Made by a program: the position numbers and the translations under genes. The notes below the pieces were generated by a model. That model had not been told where the DNA came from. It saw only the letters and a list, made by a program, of their open reading frames with translations, and ran no database searches. This document shows, in pieces, positions 15,719 through 26,717 of a stretch of DNA of 64,000 nucleotides (its first letter is position 1; each line of letters begins with the position of its first letter). Origin of the DNA: Curvibacter sp. (GTDB taxonomy: Bacteria; Pseudomonadota; Gammaproteobacteria; Burkholderiales; Burkholderiaceae_C); contig JADCGR010000032.1 in the NCBI GenBank assembly GCA_020248905.1, positions 1 to 64,000 of the forward strand, given 5' to 3'.

Positions 15719-18541
15719 TCAGCCCGTATTCCGTAGGCCCGCCGCAATCCCGTTGATCGAAATATGGATGCCGCGGCGCAAGCGCTCATCCGCCTGCCCC
15801 GCGCGGTAACGCCGCATCAGTTCCACCTGCAGGTGGTGCAGCGGGTCGATGTAGGGGAAGCGGTGGCGGATGGAGCGTTGCAGGGCCGCGTTGCCGGCGA
15901 GGCGCTGCTTCTCGCCAGTGAGCTGGGTGAGCGCGTGCACGGTGCGCTGCCATTCCGCCTCAATCTGGGCAAATACCTTGCGCCGTAGCCGGCTGTCGCC
16001 AACCAGCTCGGCATAGCGTGAGCCAAGCGCGAGATCACTCTTGGCAAGCACCATATCCATGTTGGAGAGCAGGGTCTGGAAGAAGGGCCACTGGCGGGCC
16101 ATCTTCTGCAGCAGGGCCAGGCGCTCCTTGTGTTCCCTGGTGCCGCCCGCGTTTAGGAAGGTCTCGACGGCGGAGCCGAAGCCGTACCAACCCGGTAGGG
16201 TCAGGCGGCATTGGCCCCAGCTGAAGCCCCAGGGAATGGCGCGCAGGTCCTCGATCCTCTGCGTGGCCTTGCGCGAAGCGGGACGTGATCCGATGTTGAG
16301 CTCGGCGATCTCTCGGATAGGCGTGGCGCCGAAGAAGTAATCGGCAAAGCCCTCGGTCTCGTAGACCAGCTTGCGGTAGGCCGCCATGCTCGCGCGCGAG
16401 AGCTGCTCGGCCGCCTCCAGGTAAGCCTTGGCCGCCGGCTTGGTGGGCTGCAGCAGGGTGGCTTCCAGCGTGGCGGCGACCAGGGTTTCGAGGTTGCGTC
16501 GGCCGATCTCGGGGTTGGCGTACTTGGAAGCGATGACCTCCCCCTGCTCGGTCAGGCGGATCTGGCCGCGCACCGTGCCGGGGGGCTGGGCCAGGATGGC
16601 CTGGTAGCTCGGGCCGCCGCCGCGTCCTACGGTGCCGCCGCGGCCATGGAACAGCCTGGCCTGTATCGGCTGCAGCTCGTCAAACAGTTCCACCAGCGCG
16701 ATCTCGGCGCGATACAGCTCCCAATTGCTCGTGAAGATGCCACCGTCTTTGTTGCTGTCCGAGTAGCCGAGCATGATGTCCTGCTCGAAATACTGGTCGG
16801 GCCGGCCGCGCTGGACCAGCGCGCGGATGCCGGGGAGCGCGTAATACTCGCGCATGATGGGTGCGGCCTGGCGCAGGTCCTCGATGGTCTCGAAAAGCGG
16901 TACGACGATGAGGTCGGCCGTGCAGCTGCCGGTGTCGAGGGTGCCGCGCATCAGCCCCACCTCTTTTTGAAGCAGCAGGACCTCTAACAGGTCGCTCACC
17001 GTTTCGGTGTGGCTAATGATGTAGTGGCGTATGGCCTCGGCGCCGTAGCGGCGGCGGATCTCCCGTGCAGCTTCGAAGACCGCCAGCTCGCTCTGCGTCC
17101 AGGCGCTGTACTCGGCGCCCACCACCCGCAGCGCCCGGGCGTCGGACAGCAGGCGCAGCAGCAGGCTGCGTTTGGCCATCTCGTCGAGCGCGGCGTAGTG
17201 CGATTCGATACGCGCTGTGGCCAGCAGCTCGGCGACGGCTTCCTCATGCTTGTCCGAGCTCTGGCGCAGGTCCAGCGTGGCCAGGTGAAAGCCAAAGACG
17301 TCCACAGCACGGATCAGCGCTCGCAGCCGCTGCTCGACCAGGGCCGCGCCGTGGCGTTCGTTCAGCGAGTCGGCGATGGTGCGCAGATCGGCCAGAAACT
17401 CGCTGGCAGCGGCATAGGGTTTCTGCGGTGCCACGGCGTGCCGTGCAGCCTCGCCGCCGCTGAGCTCGCGCAACGTGGCCGCCAGACGTGCGTAGATACC
17501 GATCAGCGCACGGCGGTAGGGCTCGTCGCGACGGTGCTCGCTGTTATCGGGCGAGGCATCGGCCAGCTGGCGCATGGCCGCGCTGCAGCCCACGAGCAGG
17601 TCGGACACCGAGAGCTCGGCGCCCAGCAGGTGCACTTCCGTCAGGTAATGGCGCAGCGCCACCTCGGACTGGCGGGCCAGGGCCAATCGCATGGTCTCGG
17701 CCGTGACGTTGTGATTGCCGTCGCGGTCACCGCCGATCCAGTGCCCCATGCGCAGGAAGCTGTGCAGATGGGGCTGGCCCAGCTCTCGCTCCAGGTTGCC
17801 GTAGAGCGCGGGAATCTCACGCAGGAAGGTGGGTTCGTAATAGCTCAGGGCGTTGTCGATCTCGTCGGCGACCTGCAGCTTGCTGTTGCGCACCAGCCGG
17901 GTCTGCCAGAGCTGCAGCACGCGCGCACGCAGCTGCGCCTCGTTGGCCGCCAGCTGGCGCGGGGTAAGCATGTCCTTGCGCGGGTCGACGCCGACCGCGC
18001 GGGCGCGGATCTCGTCGCGCTCGGTCAGCAGTCGGGCGATGGTGCGCTCCGCGTCCAGGATGCTCTTGCGCTGCACCTCGGTCGGATGGGCGGTGAGCAC
18101 TGGCGAGAGAAAGCTGCGGGCCAGGGTGTTCGCGATGACCTTGGGCGTGATGCCCGCCCAGCGTAGGCGCGACAGCGCCACTTCAATACTGCCTTCCTGT
18201 TCGCTGCCTGCGCGCTCATGCACCGCGCGGCGGCGGATGTGATGGCGGTCCTCCGCCAGGTTGGCCAGGTGGCTGAAATAGGTGAAGGCACGGATCACAC
18301 TGACGGTCTGGTCATCGCTCAGACCCTTGAGCAGCTTCTTGAGGGCCTTTTCAGCCTCCGTATCGTCATGCCGGCGGAAGTTCACCGAGAGCTTGCGGAT
18401 CTGCTCCACCAGCTCATAAGCCTCGCCGCCCTCCTGCTCGCGGATCACATCCCCCAGGATGCGGCCGAGCAGGCGAATGTCTTCGACGAGGGGGCGCTCG
18501 TTGTCTCGGGATCGGGAAGGGGGGGCGGCGGGACCGGGCAT
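15719..18541 (-). CDS. ppc: Phosphoenolpyruvate carboxylase
   Basis: A 940-residue enzyme that carboxylates phosphoenolpyruvate to oxaloacetate to refill the TCA cycle. The start is the ATG at 18541 ([21 protein letters not shown]); the 1281-residue track ORF adds an antisense read of hemC. The catalytic histidine region [17 protein letters not shown], the [18 protein letters not shown] block and the glycine-rich [20 protein letters not shown] block are all intact. The C-terminus [15 protein letters not shown] is the normal family ending. It is transcribed divergently from hemC with 138 bases between the starts. Confidence 0.95.
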   Translation of the reverse strand: MPGPAAPPSRSRDNERPLVEDIRLLGRILGDVIREQEGGEAYELVEQIRKLSVNFRRHDDTEAEKALKKLLKGLSDDQTVSVIRAFTYFSHLANLAEDRHHIRRRAVHERAGSEQEGSIEVALSRLRWAGITPKVIANTLARSFLSPVLTAHPTEVQRKSILDAERTIARLLTERDEIRARAVGVDPRKDMLTPRQLAANEAQLRARVLQLWQTRLVRNSKLQVADEIDNALSYYEPTFLREIPALYGNLERELGQPHLHSFLRMGHWIGGDRDGNHNVTAETMRLALARQSEVALRHYLTEVHLLGAELSVSDLLVGCSAAMRQLADASPDNSEHRRDEPYRRALIGIYARLAATLRELSGGEAARHAVAPQKPYAAASEFLADLRTIADSLNERHGAALVEQRLRALIRAVDVFGFHLATLDLRQSSDKHEEAVAELLATARIESHYAALDEMAKRSLLLRLLSDARALRVVGAEYSAWTQSELAVFEAAREIRRRYGAEAIRHYIISHTETVSDLLEVLLLQKEVGLMRGTLDTGSCTADLIVVPLFETIEDLRQAAPIMREYYALPGIRALVQRGRPDQYFEQDIMLGYSDSNKDGGIFTSNWELYRAEIALVELFDELQPIQARLFHGRGGTVGRGGGPSYQAILAQPPGTVRGQIRLTEQGEVIASKYANPEIGRRNLETLVAATLEATLLQPTKPAAKAYLEAAEQLSRASMAAYRKLVYETEGFADYFFGATPIREIAELNIGSRPASRKATQRIEDLRAIPWGFSWGQCRLTLPGWYGFGSAVETFLNAGGTREHKERLALLQKMARQWPFFQTLLSNMDMVLAKSDLALGSRYAELVGDSRLRRKVFAQIEAEWQRTVHALTQLTGEKQRLAGNAALQRSIRHRFPYIDPLHHLQVELMRRYRAGQADERLRRGIHISINGIAAGLRNTG

Positions 18542-18679
18542 GAGGTGTCCTGTGAAGCTGCAAATTTGAGTGGCGTCGCATGCTAGCATCGCCTGCGTAT
18601 CTATCCATTGTGTCTTGATTGCCCTCTGATCAGCCCGACGCGGGTGGTCCGCGTCTTTTCCCTCAAAAAATATCGATAC

Positions 18680-19609
18680 ATGAACCTCACGATCGCAACC
18701 CGTGAAAGCCGCCTTGCCATGTGGCAGGCTGAGCATGTGCAAGCCCTCCTCACGCAACAGGGGCACGCTGTGAAGCTGCTGGGCATGACAACCCGGGGTG
18801 ATCAGATCCTTGATCGGTCGCTGAGCAAGGTCGGGGGCAAGGGCTTGTTCGTCAAGGAGCTGGAGGTGGCGCTGGAAGAGGGACATGCCGACCTGGCCGT
18901 GCATTCGCTCAAGGACGTTCCCATGGAGCTGCCCGAGGGCTTTGCCCTGGCCTGCGTGATGGAACGCGAGGATCCGCGCGACGCCTTCGTCTCGCCACGT
19001 TACGCCAGCCTGGCCGCGCTGCCCCAGGGTGCCGTGGTAGGCACGTCCAGCCTGCGCCGCGTAGCCCTGCTGCGCGCCGCGCGACGGGATCTGAGGATTG
19101 AGCCGTTGCGCGGCAACCTCGATACGCGTCTGCGCAAGCTGGACGAGGGTCAATACGACGCCATCGTACTGGCTGCTGCTGGGCTCAAGCGCCTCGACAT
19201 GGAGCATCGTATCCGCTCGGTCTTCACGCCGGCACAGATGCTGCCCGCAGCCGGCCAGGGCGCGCTGGGAATTGAGATCCGAAGTTCGCGGCCCGAGGTG
19301 CAGGCCGCGCTGGCGCCGCTGGTCCACCAAGGCACCTGGTTGCGCGTGGCGGCCGAACGGGCGGTGAGCCGGGCCATGGGCGCAAGCTGCTCCATGCCCC
19401 TGGCCGCTTACGCCACGCTGGACAGCGGCACGCTCAGCCTGCAGGCGGCCTGGGGCGACCCGCACGGGCACGTTCCGCTGGTCCGTGCGCAGGGCAGCGC
19501 CGCAGCAGCTGACCTGGCAGCGGCCGAGGCCCTGGGCCTGCAGGTGGCCGACCAGTTGCGTCAAGGCGTGCAGCAGGCCGGTGGCACGCTGGAAAATGTT
19601 GCCCGCTGA
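18680..19609 (+). CDS. hemC: Hydroxymethylbilane synthase (porphobilinogen deaminase)
   Basis: A 309-residue enzyme that joins four porphobilinogens into hydroxymethylbilane. The start is the ATG at 18680 ([19 protein letters not shown]). The HSLKDVP loop has the catalytic aspartate at 79; [25 protein letters not shown] is the active-site stretch at 145-167. The cysteine at 237 in [12 protein letters not shown] attaches the dipyrromethane cofactor. The start has no obvious Shine-Dalgarno sequence; it is preceded by an A-rich CAAAAAATATCGATAC. It is the first gene of hemC-hemD-hemX-hemY. Confidence 0.95.
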   Translation: MNLTIATRESRLAMWQAEHVQALLTQQGHAVKLLGMTTRGDQILDRSLSKVGGKGLFVKELEVALEEGHADLAVHSLKDVPMELPEGFALACVMEREDPRDAFVSPRYASLAALPQGAVVGTSSLRRVALLRAARRDLRIEPLRGNLDTRLRKLDEGQYDAIVLAAAGLKRLDMEHRIRSVFTPAQMLPAAGQGALGIEIRSSRPEVQAALAPLVHQGTWLRVAAERAVSRAMGASCSMPLAAYATLDSGTLSLQAAWGDPHGHVPLVRAQGSAAAADLAAAEALGLQVADQLRQGVQQAGGTLENVAR

Positions 19610-19650
19610 GCGCTGTTCGCGTCCCGTAACTGTGCGAGCCGGCCCCGACG

Positions 19651-20421
19651 ATGCGCGTCGTTGTCACCCGCCCCCAGCGTGAGGCGCAGGCCTGGGTCCG
19701 GTCTTTCCAGCAGGCTGGCCATGAGGCCTGGGCCTTGCCTCTGATCGGCATCGGACCCGCACCCGACCTGGCCTTGGTGCAGCAGGCCTGGCACCATGCC
19801 GCGCGTTACCAGGCCGTGATGTTCGTTAGCGCCAACGCGGTCGGGAGCTTTTTTTCGCAGCGGCCTGCGGACTCGCCGCCGATAGCTCAGGCCTGGGCCA
19901 CGGGGCCTGGCACAGTCAGGGCCCTGCGGCAGGCGGGTGTTCCCGAACAAGACATCGTGGCCCCCTCGCCTGACGCCGCCCAGTTTGATTCCGAGGCGCT
20001 CTGGCAGCAGGTGCGCGAGCGGGTGAGTGGGCGTACCGAAGTCCTCATCGTGCGGGGCGCTGACGCCCAGGGGTTGAGCAGCGAGGGCGCCGGGCGCGAC
20101 TGGTTCGCACAGCAGTTGCGCCAGGCCGGCGCCGGCGTCGAGTTTCTCGCGAGCTATCAGCGCCAGCGGCCCGAGCCCACCGCTGCGGCCCTGCAAAGGG
20201 CTCGCGCTGCGGCCAGCGATGGCTCCGTGTGGGTCTTCAGCAGCAGCGAAGCCGTGCACAACTTGCAGTTCGTTTTGCCCGCACAGGACTGGGCTGCGGC
20301 CGTGGCTGTGGCCACGCATGCGCGCATCGCCGCAGCGGTGCGCGCGGCCGGTTTTGGCCAAGTGCGGGAGTCACGCCCCAGCCTGCCGAATGTGCTGGCG
20401 TCGATAGAATCCGTGGCATGA
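19651..20421 (+). CDS. hemD: Uroporphyrinogen-III synthase
   Basis: A 256-residue protein beginning [20 protein letters not shown], typical of HemD, which closes hydroxymethylbilane into uroporphyrinogen III. The family is poorly conserved. Supporting points are the N-terminal VVVTRP, the central [16 protein letters not shown] and the later [12 protein letters not shown] segments, and its place between hemC and hemX. Its TGA overlaps the ATG of the next gene (ATGA). Confidence 0.92.
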   Translation: MRVVVTRPQREAQAWVRSFQQAGHEAWALPLIGIGPAPDLALVQQAWHHAARYQAVMFVSANAVGSFFSQRPADSPPIAQAWATGPGTVRALRQAGVPEQDIVAPSPDAAQFDSEALWQQVRERVSGRTEVLIVRGADAQGLSSEGAGRDWFAQQLRQAGAGVEFLASYQRQRPEPTAAALQRARAAASDGSVWVFSSSEAVHNLQFVLPAQDWAAAVAVATHARIAAAVRAAGFGQVRESRPSLPNVLASIESVA

Positions 20422-21503
20422 ACGCCACCGAGTCCCCGCCGGCGCCCGAGGCGTGCGTCGTTGCTCCGCAAGCCGCCGAGGCGACGCCCTCGACGCCGCC
20501 AAGCGGCGAAGCGCAGACGCCGGCCCGCGTGTCGCGCCCGCTCGTGCTCGCGCTAGGGGTGCTGGGCCTTCTGGGCCTGCTGCTCAGTGCCCTGCTCTGG
20601 GACCGGTTGTCGACCCTGCAGGACCAGCTTTCGCGCCAGACGGCGGAGGCGGGCGCCACGGCGGCCGAGGCCCGTACCCTGGTGCGGCAGACCCAGGAGC
20701 GTGAGCGTGAGCTGGCCGCCCGCCAAGCGGTGCTGGAGGCGCGGCTGAGCGAGGTGGCTCTGCAGCGCACCCAGCTGGAAGAGCTGATGCAGAGTCTGAC
20801 GCGCTCGCGCGACGAAAACCTCGTGGTGGATATTGAGTCGGCCTTGCGGCTGGCCCAGCAGCAAGCCCAGTTGACGGGCAACGTCGAGCCCCTGCTGGCG
20901 GCGCTGCGCACGGCCGAGCAGCGCGTCCAGCGTGTTCCGCAGGTGCGGCTGGCCCCGGTGCAGCGTGCGCTCGCGCGCGACGTGGCTCGCATCAAGTCCA
21001 CGCCAGTCGCCGACACGCCCACCTTGCTGGCGCGTCTGGATGAACTCGTGCGGCAGGTCGATGAACTGCCGCTGGTCAACGCGGTCGGCCCGTCCGCCGC
21101 GCGCGAGACGCCGACGCCAGACGCCGCTGGCCCGGCCCTCAGCTGGTGGCAGCGCAGCCTTCAGCGCATGCAGGACGAGCTGCGCGCGCTGGTGCGGGTC
21201 AGCCGCATCGATCAGCCCGAGGCTGTGCTGCTCTCCCCCGACCAGTCTTTCTTCGTGCGCGAGAACCTCAAGCTGCTTTTGCTGAATGCACGCCTGGGCC
21301 TGCTGGCGCGTCAGCCCGAGGCAGCCCGCGCCGACCTGCAGAAGGCCTTGGCGGCGCTCGACAGGTATTTCGATCCCAACGCGCGCCGCACGCGCTCCGC
21401 CGCCGATTTGCTGACGCAGACCCGCGACCAGATGAGGGCGCTCGAACTCCCGCGCATCGATGACACCCTTGCGGCTCTGGCTGCGGCCGCTGCGGGCCGC
21501 TGA
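20418..21503 (+). CDS. hemX: Uroporphyrinogen-III C-methyltransferase-like membrane protein HemX
   Basis: A 361-residue protein starting [15 protein letters not shown] at 20418. A proline- and alanine-rich N-terminus (about 1-42) is followed by one transmembrane helix (LVLALGVLGLLGLLLSALLW, about 45-64). A long heptad-like helical region then runs to about residue 120 (RQTQERERELAARQAVLEAR). The rest is the HemX family domain, including PDQSFFVRENLKLLLLNARLGLL near 270-290. It is anchored in the inner membrane with a periplasmic body. Its function in heme synthesis is not established, and the methyltransferase name is historical. It overlaps hemD by four bases. Confidence 0.88.
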   Translation: MNATESPPAPEACVVAPQAAEATPSTPPSGEAQTPARVSRPLVLALGVLGLLGLLLSALLWDRLSTLQDQLSRQTAEAGATAAEARTLVRQTQERERELAARQAVLEARLSEVALQRTQLEELMQSLTRSRDENLVVDIESALRLAQQQAQLTGNVEPLLAALRTAEQRVQRVPQVRLAPVQRALARDVARIKSTPVADTPTLLARLDELVRQVDELPLVNAVGPSAARETPTPDAAGPALSWWQRSLQRMQDELRALVRVSRIDQPEAVLLSPDQSFFVRENLKLLLLNARLGLLARQPEAARADLQKALAALDRYFDPNARRTRSAADLLTQTRDQMRALELPRIDDTLAALAAAAAGR

Positions 21504-21527
21504 GCGGCGAGGCTGATCCGATCTCTC

Positions 21528-22811
21528 ATGCGTAACGCCCTCTGGTTTCTGGCCCTGTTCGCTATCGCCGTCGGCGTGGCCCTCTTTGCCGGCAACAACC
21601 AGGGCACTGTCACGCTGTTCTGGCCGCCTTACCGGGTAGACCTGTCACTCAATCTGGTATTGCTGAGCCTGTTTGCCGGCTTCGTGCTGCTTTACGCCGC
21701 CTTGCGCGGTTTGGCGCTGCTGCTGGGGTTACCCGCCGAGGCGCGGCGCTGGCGTTCGCGCCACCAGGAGCGCTTGCAGCAGCAGGGTCTGCTCGATGCC
21801 TTGTCGCATCTGACGGCCGGGCGCTACACTCGCGCGCGCAAGGCGGCGCAGAACGTGGTGGCCCAGACCGAGGCGCTCGCCCGCGCCGAACAGACGCCGT
21901 CCCAGGCAAACCGTCTCATGGCACTTGCGCATCTGCTGGCCGCAGAATGCGCGCACGCGCTGCAGGATCGCGGTGCACGCGAGGAGCATGCACGACAGGC
22001 CCTCGCCCTGAGTCCGGGGCGCCGGCGCGACGCGCAGGAGCTACGTGAGGGCGTACAACTGCGCTTGGCGCGTTGGGCCTTCGATGACCGCGACGTGCAG
22101 GCGGCGCTACAACGGCTGGATGAATTGCCGCAGGGGGTAGCCCGCCGTACCCTGGCCTTGCGCCTGAGACTGAAGGTGACCCGGCTGGCCGGGCAGTTCC
22201 GCTCGGCGCTGGAGACGGTGCGTCTGCTGGGCAAGCATCGCGCGTTCTCCGAATTAGCGGCGCGCAGCCTTGTGCGCAGCCTGGCCACCGAGTTGCTGCG
22301 CGGTACGCATGATCCATCACAACTGGCCCGCGCCTGGGGCCAGCTTGACGATGCCGAGCGGCGCATGCCCGAGCTGGCCCTGCAGGCCGGAGAGCGCATG
22401 CTTGACCTCGGCGGTGACTTCGACCAGGTGCAGCAGTGGCTGCTGCCGGTCTGGGAGCAACTCGTGCGTCCCGGCTCGATGTTGCCACCAGCGCTGCGGC
22501 TGCGGCTGGTCCTGCTTCTGGAGCGTGGATTCCGGCAGACGCCCGGCCAGCCCGACGCGGCCTGGCTGGCCCGCATCGAAGCGGCCCAGATGGGCAATCC
22601 GCGCGAGCCCCTGCTGCAGTACCTTGCAGGCATGGCTTGCATGCACCTGAGCCTGTGGGGCAAGGCCCAGCAGTTGTTGCAGCAGTCCCTGGCCCAGCTT
22701 ACCGACGACACGCTGCGTCGCCGCGCCTGGGCGGCGCTGGCTCGTCTGGCCGAGCAGCGGGAGGACGCTGCGGCGGCCCTCGAGGCCTGGCGTCAGGCAG
22801 CCCAGGGCTGA
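21528..22811 (+). CDS. hemY: Heme biosynthesis-associated TPR protein HemY
   Basis: A 427-residue inner membrane protein with two N-terminal hydrophobic segments (WFLALFAIAVGVALFA at about 5-20 and LNLVLLSLFAGFVLLYAAL at about 40-60) and a long alpha-helical TPR-like region. The N-terminal NNQGTVTLFWPPYRVDLSLN stretch is typical of the proteobacterial HemY (not the Gram-positive protoporphyrinogen oxidase of the same name). Its exact role is unknown; it is encoded with hemCDX in many proteobacteria. It starts 24 bases after hemX. Confidence 0.9.
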   Translation: MRNALWFLALFAIAVGVALFAGNNQGTVTLFWPPYRVDLSLNLVLLSLFAGFVLLYAALRGLALLLGLPAEARRWRSRHQERLQQQGLLDALSHLTAGRYTRARKAAQNVVAQTEALARAEQTPSQANRLMALAHLLAAECAHALQDRGAREEHARQALALSPGRRRDAQELREGVQLRLARWAFDDRDVQAALQRLDELPQGVARRTLALRLRLKVTRLAGQFRSALETVRLLGKHRAFSELAARSLVRSLATELLRGTHDPSQLARAWGQLDDAERRMPELALQAGERMLDLGGDFDQVQQWLLPVWEQLVRPGSMLPPALRLRLVLLLERGFRQTPGQPDAAWLARIEAAQMGNPREPLLQYLAGMACMHLSLWGKAQQLLQQSLAQLTDDTLRRRAWAALARLAEQREDAAAALEAWRQAAQG

Positions 22812-22892
22812 TCGCACGCCGACGCGCGGGTTGCACAGGATGACGCGAGCTTGCGAAAGGGCTAATATGGGCTGCAACAATCAGCGTGCGCC

Positions 22893-23960
22893 ATGACGAC
22901 TTTTACCGAACACCTGATCAAGCTGACCGATCACCGCGACCGCGATCTGCTGGAGCTGACGCTGGCCAAGGCCCTGATCGACCTCGTGCCCATTCAGCGC
23001 GTGGTGATGGCCCGTGTTACCGCCGAAGACAACGAGAAGCGCTGGCTGGATCTGGTCTCGCTGGATGCTGGTGGCGGTGGCAGGGTGGTGGATCCCTTGC
23101 GCATCGACTTTAAGGAGCTGCCGCGGCTCGAAGATTCCTACGACCGCCTGCGCTGCCTGCGCGGCCAGCAGGAGATTGAAGTGGCTTGGGCGGGCGAGGG
23201 TGGGCCGCGCATCTACTACCGCCCGCTGTTCGGCGACGGCCGCAGCGAGGATGATCAGGGCGTGATGGAGATCCATGCGGCTGGCGTACTCGCCGCCGAG
23301 GACAGGCTGACCATCGCCCAACTGCACCGTATCTATTGCAATATGTACACACTGCTGGCCTATAGCGACCGCGATGCGCTCACGGGCCTGCTCAACCGCA
23401 AGTCGCTGGACGATACCTTCTACAGCGCGGTGCTTGAGGAGCTCGATGGCGTCATGCAGGACCCCAAGGCCGAGCCTGTCGCCGGCAAGGAGCGGCGTCA
23501 CCGTGTGCCCCCCAACTATTGGCTGGGCAACATCGTGATCGACAACTACCACCTGCTCAGCGACAAGTACGGCCATCTCATCATGGAAGAGGTGACCCTG
23601 CTGGTCGCGCGCATCATGGCCAGCACCTTCCGTACCCATGACCGGCTGTACCGGTTCGGTGGAGAACAGTTCGCTGTGCTCTTCCATTGCCCCGAGGAAG
23701 CGCTTGCCCTGGGCGCGTTTGAGCGCCTACGCGCCAACATCGAGAAGTACAACTTTCCCCAGGTAGGCCGCGTGACGATCAGCGCAGGCTTCACGCGCGT
23801 GCTGGCCGACGATTCCCCAAGCACGGCGCTGGAGCGTACCGAACAGGCGGTGGATTTCGCGCACAAGAACGGGCGCAACAAGGTCTGCAGCCACCCGGAC
23901 CTTGTGCGCCGCGGAATGTTCGGAGAGGTGTCACGCACGGGATCGGTTGACGTTTTTTGA
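22893..23960 (+). CDS. GGDEF-domain protein with divergent catalytic site
   Basis: A 355-residue protein. The N-terminal 150 residues look like a GAF-like sensor, unassigned. The C-terminal GGDEF domain begins with DALTGLLNRKS (161-171). The signature is GGEQF (256-260) rather than GG(D/E)EF, and the helix that usually reads GHxxGD reads GHLIMEE. An RxxD inhibitory site (RTHD, 247-250) lies five residues before the signature, as in feedback-inhibited diguanylate cyclases. The substrate-binding D217 (VIDNYHLL) is present. It may be a weak or inactive cyclase that works as a c-di-GMP sensor. It ends at the terminator shared with rne. Confidence 0.85.
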   Translation: MTTFTEHLIKLTDHRDRDLLELTLAKALIDLVPIQRVVMARVTAEDNEKRWLDLVSLDAGGGGRVVDPLRIDFKELPRLEDSYDRLRCLRGQQEIEVAWAGEGGPRIYYRPLFGDGRSEDDQGVMEIHAAGVLAAEDRLTIAQLHRIYCNMYTLLAYSDRDALTGLLNRKSLDDTFYSAVLEELDGVMQDPKAEPVAGKERRHRVPPNYWLGNIVIDNYHLLSDKYGHLIMEEVTLLVARIMASTFRTHDRLYRFGGEQFAVLFHCPEEALALGAFERLRANIEKYNFPQVGRVTISAGFTRVLADDSPSTALERTEQAVDFAHKNGRNKVCSHPDLVRRGMFGEVSRTGSVDVF

Positions 23961-23973
23961 GGCCCCGGAAACC

Positions 23974-24003
23974 AAAAAAAAAGCCCGCGTTAGCGGGCTT
24001 TTT
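23974..24003. terminator. Bidirectional intrinsic terminator between the GGDEF gene and rne
   Basis: The stem GCCCGC-GTTA-GCGGGC (23983-23998) is flanked by nine A's on the left and five T's on the right, so it can end transcription from both sides. It serves the GGDEF gene on the plus strand and rne on the minus strand. Confidence 0.95.
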
Positions 24004-24041
24004 CACTCCTGGCTCCCAGACGTGAATTACGGCTGAAGCGC

Positions 24042-26717
24042 TTATTGCTCCTCGAAAGGCAGCTTCATGTCCCGAAGGTCCTTGCGGGTCTCCACCAGGA
24101 TCAGCGGGCCTTCGTCGATGACCACGGGCGCCGGACGCTCGCGTCGCACGTGGATAGGCTTGGGCTCCGCGGCAATAGCGGCCTGGACGGCTGCAATCTT
24201 GCCGGCGTCCGAGTTCACCCACTGCAGCCCGGAGCCGCTGGCCACGGCGTTGAGTTCGGACAGCGGCAGCGCATAGGGCTGCACACGGGGCAGCCCCGGC
24301 GCCAGCGGCGCCGGGCCGGTTGCGCGCGGCTCCTCTTGCGCTGCGGCGAGGGGTGCCACGGCGCTGTCCGTGGCGACTTCGCTCCCGGCCTCCTGCACCG
24401 TGCGTTCCTGACGCTCGCTGCGTTCACCGCGTCCACGGCGGTCGCGGCCATGACGGTCGCGGGAGTGGCGCTCACGCTGGCCGTTGCCCTCACCTTCGGT
24501 GCGGTTCTCGGCCGTGGGCTGCGCATCGACGGCGTTGAGGACCTCGACGTGCGACTGCTCGGTACCGGCGTCCTGTGGACGGCGTTCTCCTTCGGCGCGC
24601 GGGCCGCGCTCGGGGCGGCGTTGTTCCCCACGGTCTTGACGCTCGCCGCGTTCCTGGCGTTCGCCGCGCGCCTCGTTACGCTCACCATTGCGACCGCGCT
24701 GTTCGCCGTTGCGTGGTGCCCGCTCCTGGCGTGCCTGCTCGACACCGAGCTCGGCTGTCCGGGGTGTACGCTGCTCGGCATCCTGCCGCTGGCCTTGGCG
24801 CTCGCCGCGCGGGCCCCGGGCCTCATTACGATCGCCGCGCTCCTGACGTTCGCCGCGCTCACCACTGCGGCCGCTGCGGCCGCCCCGGCCACGGCCTTCA
24901 CCCCGACCCTCGTTGCGGTTCCCGTCCCGGCCACCCCGGGTATCGCGGCGTTCTTCCTTTTTCTCGGTCTTCACCGGCTCAGCGGCTGGCTTGCTGCCAA
25001 AGAGGCCCTTGAGCCAGCCCATGAAACCAGGGCTGGCCGGCTGCGGGGCCGGCGCCGGTGCGGGTTTGGCCGGGGCCTCGGCCACTTCCGGCTTGGGCGG
25101 CGCGATCGGCGCGGGTGCGTCGGGCAGCACGCCCTTGATCACCGGGCTCTGCTTGTTCGTAGGCTCCTGGGAACGGCGCGTGACGGTGGTCGGGTCTTCG
25201 ATCTCCTCGGCCATCTCGTAGCTGGCCTCGATGCGGTCCAGGCGTGGATCGTCGTGCTTGAGGCGCTCAAGCTTGTAGTTCGGTGTCTCCAGCGACTTGT
25301 TGGGCACCATCAACACGTTGATGCGCTGCTTGAGTTCGATCTTGGTGATCTCGTTGCGCTTCTCGTTGAGCAGGAAGGACGCCACATCCACCGGCACCTG
25401 AACGTGGACGGCGGCGGTGTTGTCTTTCTGAGACTCCTCCTGGATGATGCGCAGGATTTGCAGCGCCGAGCTCTCGGTGTCACGGATGTGGCCTGCACCG
25501 CCGCAGCGCGGGCACGGGCAGGAGGCCCCCTCGGCCAGTGCCGGCCGCAGGCGCTGGCGGCTCATTTCCAACAGTCCGAACTTGGAGATGGTGCCGAACT
25601 GCACGCGGGCACGGTCCTGGCGCAGGGCATCACGCAGGCGATTCTCGACATCGCGGCGATTGCGGCTTTCCTCCATGTCGATGAAGTCGATCACGATCAG
25701 GCCGCCGAGGTCGCGCAGTCGCATCTGGCGCGCCACCTCGTCGGCGGCCTCCAGGTTGGTGCGCGTTGCGGTTTCCTCGATGTCGCCGCCCTTGATGGCG
25801 CGCGCCGAGTTGACGTCGATGGAAACCAGGGCCTCGGTGTGATCGATCACGATGGCACCGCCTGAGGGCAGGTTGACCGTGCGGGCGTAGGCCGATTCGA
25901 TCTGGTGCTCGATCTGGAAGCGGCTGAACAGTGGTGCGTTGTCGCGGTAGCGCTTCACCCGCGCGGCATGCTCGGGCATGACGTGGGCCATGAACTGCTG
26001 GGCCTGCTCGTAAACGTCATCGGTGTCGATCAGAATGTCGCCGATGTCGGCGTTGAAGTAATCGCGGATCGCGCGGATGACCAGACTTGATTCCTGGTAG
26101 ATCAGGAAGGCGCCCTTGCCGCCCTTGGCCGCGCCGTCGATGGCGGTCCACAGCTTGAGCAGGTAGTTCAGGTCCCACTGCAGCTCGGGAGCACTGCGGC
26201 CGATGCCGGCGGTGCGCGCGATGATGGACATGCCGTTGGGGTATTCCAGCTGGTCCAGTGCTTCCTTGAGCTCGGCGCGGTCATCCCCCTCGATGCGTCG
26301 GCTCACGCCGCCGCCGCGCGGGTTGTTGGGCATGAGTACCACATAGCGACCCGCCAGCGAAACGAAGGTGGTCAGGGCGGCGCCCTTGTTGCCGCGTTCT
26401 TCCTTTTCCACCTGGACCAGCAGCTCCTGGCCCTCCTTGATCACGTCCTGAATGCGCGCCTGGCTGACCGGCACGCCCTGCTGGAAGTAATTGCGGGAAA
26501 TTTCCTTGAAGGGCAGGAAGCCGTGGCGGTCTTCACCGTAGTCGACGAAGCAGGCCTCAAGAGAAGGCTCGACGCGCGTCACCACGGCCTTGTAGATATT
26601 GCCCTTGCGCTGCTCGCGCCCTTCGATTTCGATCTCGTAGTCGAGGAGCTTCTGCCCGTCGACAATGGCCAGGCGGCGCTCTTCGGCCTGCGTGGCGTTG
26701 ATCAGCATCCGTTTCAT
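24042..26717 (-). CDS. rne: Ribonuclease E
   Basis: An 891-residue endoribonuclease that starts mRNA decay and processes rRNA and tRNA. It opens [21 protein letters not shown], with the S1 RNA-binding domain at about 35-120. The metal-binding aspartates lie in [12 protein letters not shown] and [11 protein letters not shown] (about residues 300-350). The zinc link is [12 protein letters not shown], near residue 405. The C-terminal third (from about 550) is low in complexity: proline/alanine first, then arginine-, glycine- and glutamate-rich ([17 protein letters not shown]), probably a disordered degradosome and RNA-binding scaffold. A 494-base gap separates it from rluC and may contain a regulatory leader. 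Confidence 0.95.
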   Translation of the reverse strand: MKRMLINATQAEERRLAIVDGQKLLDYEIEIEGREQRKGNIYKAVVTRVEPSLEACFVDYGEDRHGFLPFKEISRNYFQQGVPVSQARIQDVIKEGQELLVQVEKEERGNKGAALTTFVSLAGRYVVLMPNNPRGGGVSRRIEGDDRAELKEALDQLEYPNGMSIIARTAGIGRSAPELQWDLNYLLKLWTAIDGAAKGGKGAFLIYQESSLVIRAIRDYFNADIGDILIDTDDVYEQAQQFMAHVMPEHAARVKRYRDNAPLFSRFQIEHQIESAYARTVNLPSGGAIVIDHTEALVSIDVNSARAIKGGDIEETATRTNLEAADEVARQMRLRDLGGLIVIDFIDMEESRNRRDVENRLRDALRQDRARVQFGTISKFGLLEMSRQRLRPALAEGASCPCPRCGGAGHIRDTESSALQILRIIQEESQKDNTAAVHVQVPVDVASFLLNEKRNEITKIELKQRINVLMVPNKSLETPNYKLERLKHDDPRLDRIEASYEMAEEIEDPTTVTRRSQEPTNKQSPVIKGVLPDAPAPIAPPKPEVAEAPAKPAPAPAPQPASPGFMGWLKGLFGSKPAAEPVKTEKKEERRDTRGGRDGNRNEGRGEGRGRGGRSGRSGERGERQERGDRNEARGPRGERQGQRQDAEQRTPRTAELGVEQARQERAPRNGEQRGRNGERNEARGERQERGERQDRGEQRRPERGPRAEGERRPQDAGTEQSHVEVLNAVDAQPTAENRTEGEGNGQRERHSRDRHGRDRRGRGERSERQERTVQEAGSEVATDSAVAPLAAAQEEPRATGPAPLAPGLPRVQPYALPLSELNAVASGSGLQWVNSDAGKIAAVQAAIAAEPKPIHVRRERPAPVVIDEGPLILVETRKDLRDMKLPFEEQ

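Noticed and set aside
15719-19564. 1281-residue minus-strand ORF
   Set aside because: The first about 340 residues are an antisense read of hemC. The real ppc starts at 18541.
24045-25865. 606-residue plus-strand ORF opposite rne
   Set aside because: It is antisense to the arginine/glycine-rich part of rne in high-G+C DNA, is low in complexity and has no family features. rne on the other strand is unambiguous.
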